The translations under genes were made by a program, and so were the position numbers. From assembly GCF_001686985.1 (NCBI RefSeq), contig NZ_CP015318.1, positions 5,144,001-5,208,000 of the forward strand: 64,000 nucleotides of DNA, given 5' to 3'. A model generated the notes under the pieces. It did not search any database, was not told the DNA's origin, and saw only the letters and a program-made list of their open reading frames with translations. Source of the DNA: Mesorhizobium amorphae CCNWGS0123. GTDB lineage: Bacteria > Pseudomonadota > Alphaproteobacteria > Rhizobiales > Rhizobiaceae. Position 1 is the stretch's first letter. Every line of letters begins with the position of its first letter. Of this stretch, positions 60,935 through 64,000 are shown one piece after another.

Positions 60935-62011
60935 ATGAACACTGCAATGAATGACTCCAACGAAGTGCTGATCGACTGCCAGTCCGTATGGAAGATTTTC
61001 GGTGGTCGTGCCCAGGCCGCCGTCAAAGCCATAACCGAACGTGGGCTCTCCAAGACACAGGTGCTGCAGGACTTCGACTGCGTTGTTGGCGTTTCCGACG
61101 CCAGCCTCCAGGTCCGCCGCGGCGAGATCTTCTGCATCATGGGCCTGTCGGGGAGCGGCAAGTCGACGCTGATCCGCCTCCTCAACCGTCTGATCGAACC
61201 GAGCCTCGGCAAGATCACGGTGAAGGGAAAGGAGATCGCCAGGCTGAATGCGACGGAGCTCCGCGATATGCGCGCCCGCAACATCGGCATGGTGTTTCAG
61301 AGCGTGGCGCTTCTCCCCCACCGGACGGTTCTCGAGAATGCCGCTTTTGGTCTTGAGGCCCAGGGCGTGGCAAAAGAGGAGCGCCACAGGATCGCCCGCG
61401 CGGCCCTCGAAAAGGTGGGGCTTGCAGACTGGACGTCGCGCTATCCCAGGGAACTGTCCGGCGGCATGCAGCAGCGCGTTGGCCTCGCAAGGGCGATAGC
61501 GGCAGATCCCGAAATCATCCTCATGGACGAACCGTTCAGCGCCCTCGACCCACTGATCCGCCGCCAGTTGCAGGATGAATTCCGACAGCTGACGAAGTCG
61601 CTCGGCAAGTCCGCCGTCTTCATCACCCACGACCTCGAGGAAGCCATCCGCATCGGCGACCGCATCGCCATCATGAAGGATGGTGTCATCGTCCAGGTCG
61701 GGACAGCCGAGGAAATCGTAACCAAACCCGCCGACGACTACGTCTCCGATTTCGTGGCCGGCATATCCAGGATTCACCTGGTCAAGGCGCACTCCGTGAT
61801 GCGACCCGTCGCCGAGTTCAGGAATTCGCAGCCGAATTGCGATGTGAACGCGCTGCTTCGGGCTTCTCCGGAGGCCGATATTGGCGAACTCATCGACCTC
61901 ACCACGCAATCCGATCGCGATGCGGTTGCGGTCGTCGAGAACGGCACTGTGGTCGGGGTCGTCACCATCCGTGGTTTGCTCCGCGGTGTTGCCGGCAAGC
62001 CTGCAGGTTAG
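60935..62011 (+). CDS. Betaine ABC transporter ATP-binding protein (ProV/OpuAA type, CBS tail)
   Basis: A 358-residue ATPase: Walker A GLSGSGKST, Q-loop MVFQSVALLPH, signature LSGGMQQR, Walker B IILMDEPFSALDPL and FITHDLEEA, with a C-terminal regulatory extension of about 90 residues resembling the CBS part of ProV (VAVVENGTVVGVVTIRGLL). ATG 60935 is preferred; ATG 60923 is in frame. In ProU/OpuA systems the CBS part senses ionic strength. It powers the two permeases downstream. Confidence 0.83.
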   Translation: MNTAMNDSNEVLIDCQSVWKIFGGRAQAAVKAITERGLSKTQVLQDFDCVVGVSDASLQVRRGEIFCIMGLSGSGKSTLIRLLNRLIEPSLGKITVKGKEIARLNATELRDMRARNIGMVFQSVALLPHRTVLENAAFGLEAQGVAKEERHRIARAALEKVGLADWTSRYPRELSGGMQQRVGLARAIAADPEIILMDEPFSALDPLIRRQLQDEFRQLTKSLGKSAVFITHDLEEAIRIGDRIAIMKDGVIVQVGTAEEIVTKPADDYVSDFVAGISRIHLVKAHSVMRPVAEFRNSQPNCDVNALLRASPEADIGELIDLTTQSDRDAVAVVENGTVVGVVTIRGLLRGVAGKPAG

Positions 62012-62025
62012 GTCGGGAGGGGCAA

Positions 62026-62874
62026 ATGGACATTTCAGTCATTACAGACACGTTCGATGCCTGGACGGATACTACGCTCGGCTGGATCAGCGACAACGGG
62101 GAATGGTTGTTCGAATTTATCCGGAGCGTGCTTGAAGGAACCTATGACGGCGTCCTGTGGCTTCTGCAACTGGCACCGTTCTATGTGATCGCCATTATCG
62201 CAGCGTTGCTCGGATGGCGATTGATCAACGCTTTGTCCGGCGTCCTCGCGGGGCTTGCCCTGGTCTTTTGCGCTGTCATGGGCCTCTGGACAGAAACCAT
62301 GAGCACATTGGCCCTGGTGATCACTGCCACGATCCTCGCCCTTTTCGTCGGCATTCCCATTGGCATCGTGGCGGGCTTTGTCAGATCGTTCGACCGATTT
62401 CTCGAGCCGGTGCTCGACCTGATCCAGACCCTGCCGCCTTACATCTATCTGCTTCCTGCGATCGCGCTGCTCGGCTATGGGCCTGCGACCGCGCTCATCG
62501 CCACCTTCATCGTCGCGATGCCGCCCGCCATCCGGCTCACCTCGCTTGGCATCCGCATGACACCGCTCGAATTCATCGAGCTTGGCCAGGCAAGCGGTCT
62601 GACAACATGGCAGATGTTCATCAAGATCAGGCTTCCTTTCGCCATTCCAAGCGTAATGGCTGGGATCAACCAGAGCTTGATGATGGCGTTCGGCATGGTC
62701 GTCATCGCGGGCATCGTTGGTTCGGGAGGTCTCGGCGAGACCATCTATTCAGCCGTACGCACGCTCGACATCGCCACGTCGATCAACGCCGCGATCGCGA
62801 TCGTCATCCTGACCATGGTGCTTGACAGACTCACTCAGAGCGCGGCCCGCCGCGCCAGCGGAGAAGCAAGATGA
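62026..62874 (+). CDS. Betaine ABC transporter permease 1 (ProW/OpuAB type)
   Basis: A 282-residue permease with about six membrane segments, the segment DLIQTLPPYIYLLPAIALLG and the coupling loop IELGQASGLTTWQMFIKIRLP. GGGAGGGG ends a few bases before ATG 62026. It overlaps the second permease by 4 bp (ATGA). Two related permeases side by side instead of one ProW homodimer is a variation on the usual ProVWX layout. Confidence 0.82.
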   Translation: MDISVITDTFDAWTDTTLGWISDNGEWLFEFIRSVLEGTYDGVLWLLQLAPFYVIAIIAALLGWRLINALSGVLAGLALVFCAVMGLWTETMSTLALVITATILALFVGIPIGIVAGFVRSFDRFLEPVLDLIQTLPPYIYLLPAIALLGYGPATALIATFIVAMPPAIRLTSLGIRMTPLEFIELGQASGLTTWQMFIKIRLPFAIPSVMAGINQSLMMAFGMVVIAGIVGSGGLGETIYSAVRTLDIATSINAAIAIVILTMVLDRLTQSAARRASGEAR

Positions 62875-63719
62875 ACCCTGATCTGGTCCGGTTTTCGCCA
62901 GGAGCTTACCTGGCCCCAGTAGTGGATTGGCTGAATACGAACTTCCATCCGTTCTTCGACGCGGTGACCAAGCTGATCGAAGCCGTGCTGAGCGCGATCG
63001 AGGCCACTCTCCTCTACCCGCCGCCCTACGCGACGATCGTCGGGGCGGTCCTTCTCGCCGCCTTCTTCGTCAGCGTTCGGGTCTCGGTGGTGACAGCCAT
63101 CGCGCTCACCTTCTGCTTGCTGGCGGGGTTCTGGACCGCCTCGATGCAGACGCTGGCACTGGTGACGGTGGCGGTGATCATTTCCGTGTCGATCGCCTTC
63201 CCGCTCGGCATCCTGGCATCACGGTATAAGAAATTCGAGGCCGGGATACGGCCCGTGCTGGACATCATGCAGACCGTGCCGCCGTGGGTCTATCTTATAC
63301 CCGCCGTCATGATCTTCAGCCTCGGCCGTGTGCCGGCAATCATCGCGACGATCGTCTACGGCATACCTCCGATGCTGCGCCTGACCACCCTGGCCTTCAA
63401 CCAGGTGCCGAAAGACCTCATGGAGCTTGGTCATGCGACCGGGACTTCGCCGCGGTCGATTCTGTTCAAGATCGAAATCCCCTCGGCCACCCCGACACTG
63501 CTGGTCGGCCTCAACCAGTGCATTCTCCTGTCGCTGGCAATGGTCGTCCTGGCCGGCCTCGTCGGAGCAGGCGGCCTTGGAGCCGAAGTGACGCGGGGAT
63601 TGACGCGCATGGAAATGGGCCTGGGCCTCCGGGCTGGACTGTCGATCGTCGCGCTTGCAATCTTCCTCGACAGGCTTTCCAGGGGCGCGCTGGAACGCGG
63701 TCGAAGTCCCGCAAGGTAA
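62871..63719 (+). CDS. Betaine ABC transporter permease 2 (ProW/OpuAB type)
   Basis: A 282-residue permease paralogous to the preceding one: DIMQTVPPWVYLIPAVMIF and MELGHATGTSPRSILFKIEIP at the equivalent places, with similar segment spacing. Start ATGA overlap with permease 1 shows coupled translation. The pair likely makes a heterodimeric channel. The epimerase gene starts 26 bp downstream, so transport and catabolism share one operon. Confidence 0.82.
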   Translation: MNPDLVRFSPGAYLAPVVDWLNTNFHPFFDAVTKLIEAVLSAIEATLLYPPPYATIVGAVLLAAFFVSVRVSVVTAIALTFCLLAGFWTASMQTLALVTVAVIISVSIAFPLGILASRYKKFEAGIRPVLDIMQTVPPWVYLIPAVMIFSLGRVPAIIATIVYGIPPMLRLTTLAFNQVPKDLMELGHATGTSPRSILFKIEIPSATPTLLVGLNQCILLSLAMVVLAGLVGAGGLGAEVTRGLTRMEMGLGLRAGLSIVALAIFLDRLSRGALERGRSPAR

Positions 63720-63745
63720 GCCGCCTGACCGCAAAAGGAAAAACC

Positions 63746-64000
63746 ATGCGCCGCAGTTTCTTCTGCATCGATTCCCACACCTGCGGTAATCCGGTCCGAC
63801 TGGTCGCGGGAGGCGGTCCCTTGCTGCCGCATGTCCCGATCGCCGAGCGGCGTGACCTGTTCATGCGCGACCATGACTGGATCCGGCAGGCATTGATGTT
63901 CGAACCGCGCGGGCACGACATCATGTCGGGCGCGATCATCTATCCCGCGTACCGTCAGGACTGTGACTTCGCCGTGATCTTCATCGAAGTCAGCGGCTGC
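63746..64000 (+). CDS. 4-hydroxyproline epimerase (proline racemase family), N-terminal part
   Basis: The frame opens at ATG 63746 (AAAGGA 7 bases upstream) and runs off the window after 85 residues. DSHTCGNPVRLVAGGGP (about 9-25) and LMFEPRGHDIMSGAI are characteristic of the hydroxyproline 2-epimerases of Brucella and rhizobia, which interconvert trans-4-hydroxy-L-proline and cis-4-hydroxy-D-proline. The first catalytic cysteine should lie just beyond the edge (the window ends at EVSGC). This gene ties the whole 55-64 kb cluster to hydroxyproline. Confidence 0.83.
   Translation, partial: MRRSFFCIDSHTCGNPVRLVAGGGPLLPHVPIAERRDLFMRDHDWIRQALMFEPRGHDIMSGAIIYPAYRQDCDFAVIFIEVSGC

Noticed and set aside
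1..64000. tRNA, rRNA, transposase, integrase or phage genes
   Set aside because: None could be recognised by reading; the accessory region has no visible mobile-element ends.

Overview
The window reads as a high-GC alphaproteobacterial chromosome or megaplasmid segment, most likely from a Rhizobiales member close to Mesorhizobium. That rests on an aapJQMP general amino-acid ABC operon, a full ehuABCD-eutABC-doeAB ectoine locus with its enuR regulator, the many short ATGA-type gene overlaps, and rhizobial-type intergenic palindromes. No rRNA, tRNA, insertion sequence, phage gene or CRISPR array was seen. Almost everything is uptake plus catabolism, with one secretion/surface-protein region in the middle. 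Region 1 (1-24 kb): the end of a dihydroxyacetone/tetrose kinase (dhaK end, dhaL), then a long minus-strand set: FAD amine oxidase, uronate-dehydrogenase-like reductase, aspartate-type aminotransferase, ATP-dependent hydantoinase/oxoprolinase HyuB and HyuA, a ThDP acetolactate-synthase-like enzyme, a GlcD-type FAD dehydrogenase, the aapPMQJ transporter (aapM carries a single-base frameshift in a C run), a LysR regulator, two SDRs, a GntR/FCD regulator, RidA, SDR, shikimate-dehydrogenase-like and GarR-like genes. Divergent from these lie an HpcH/HpaI aldolase and a second FAD amine oxidase. A perfect palindrome in the divergent gap is the likely GntR operator. The enzymes suggest import of an unusual amino acid or cyclic amide, imine-forming oxidation, RidA-assisted deamination, reduction, and aldol cleavage to pyruvate plus a semialdehyde; the substrate is not evident. 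Region 2 (24-38.6 kb): complete ectoine/5-hydroxyectoine scavenging. EhuABCD imports, EutABC convert hydroxyectoine to ectoine, DoeA opens the ring, DoeB deacetylates, DoeD transaminates and DoeC oxidises to aspartate. EnuR (MocR type) and an AsnC/Lrp protein are the local regulators. A zinc-less MDR reductase ends the plus-strand arm. Region 3 (38.9-55.1 kb): an accessory region with two small hypotheticals, a Sec-exported Gly-rich GGS/GGN-repeat protein, a LapG-like cysteine protease lipoprotein, two paralogous GNAT-TPR fusions, an AT-rich hypothetical, a LuxR regulator, and an operon with two signal-less repeat proteins, a type I secretion ATPase carrying a long Pro/Ala-rich N-terminal extension, and an HlyD adaptor. 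This is the best candidate for an uncharacterised system: a type I secreted surface or biofilm protein pair with dedicated modification and release enzymes. Region 4 (55.4-64 kb): trans-4-hydroxyproline (or hydroxyproline-betaine) catabolism: GntR/FCD regulator, DapA-family deaminase, semialdehyde dehydrogenase, FAD dehydrogenase, an OpuA/ProU-type betaine ABC transporter, and the start of 4-hydroxyproline epimerase, cut by the window end. A recurring design is a strong GC hairpin directly after the solute-binding-protein gene in all three ABC operons.
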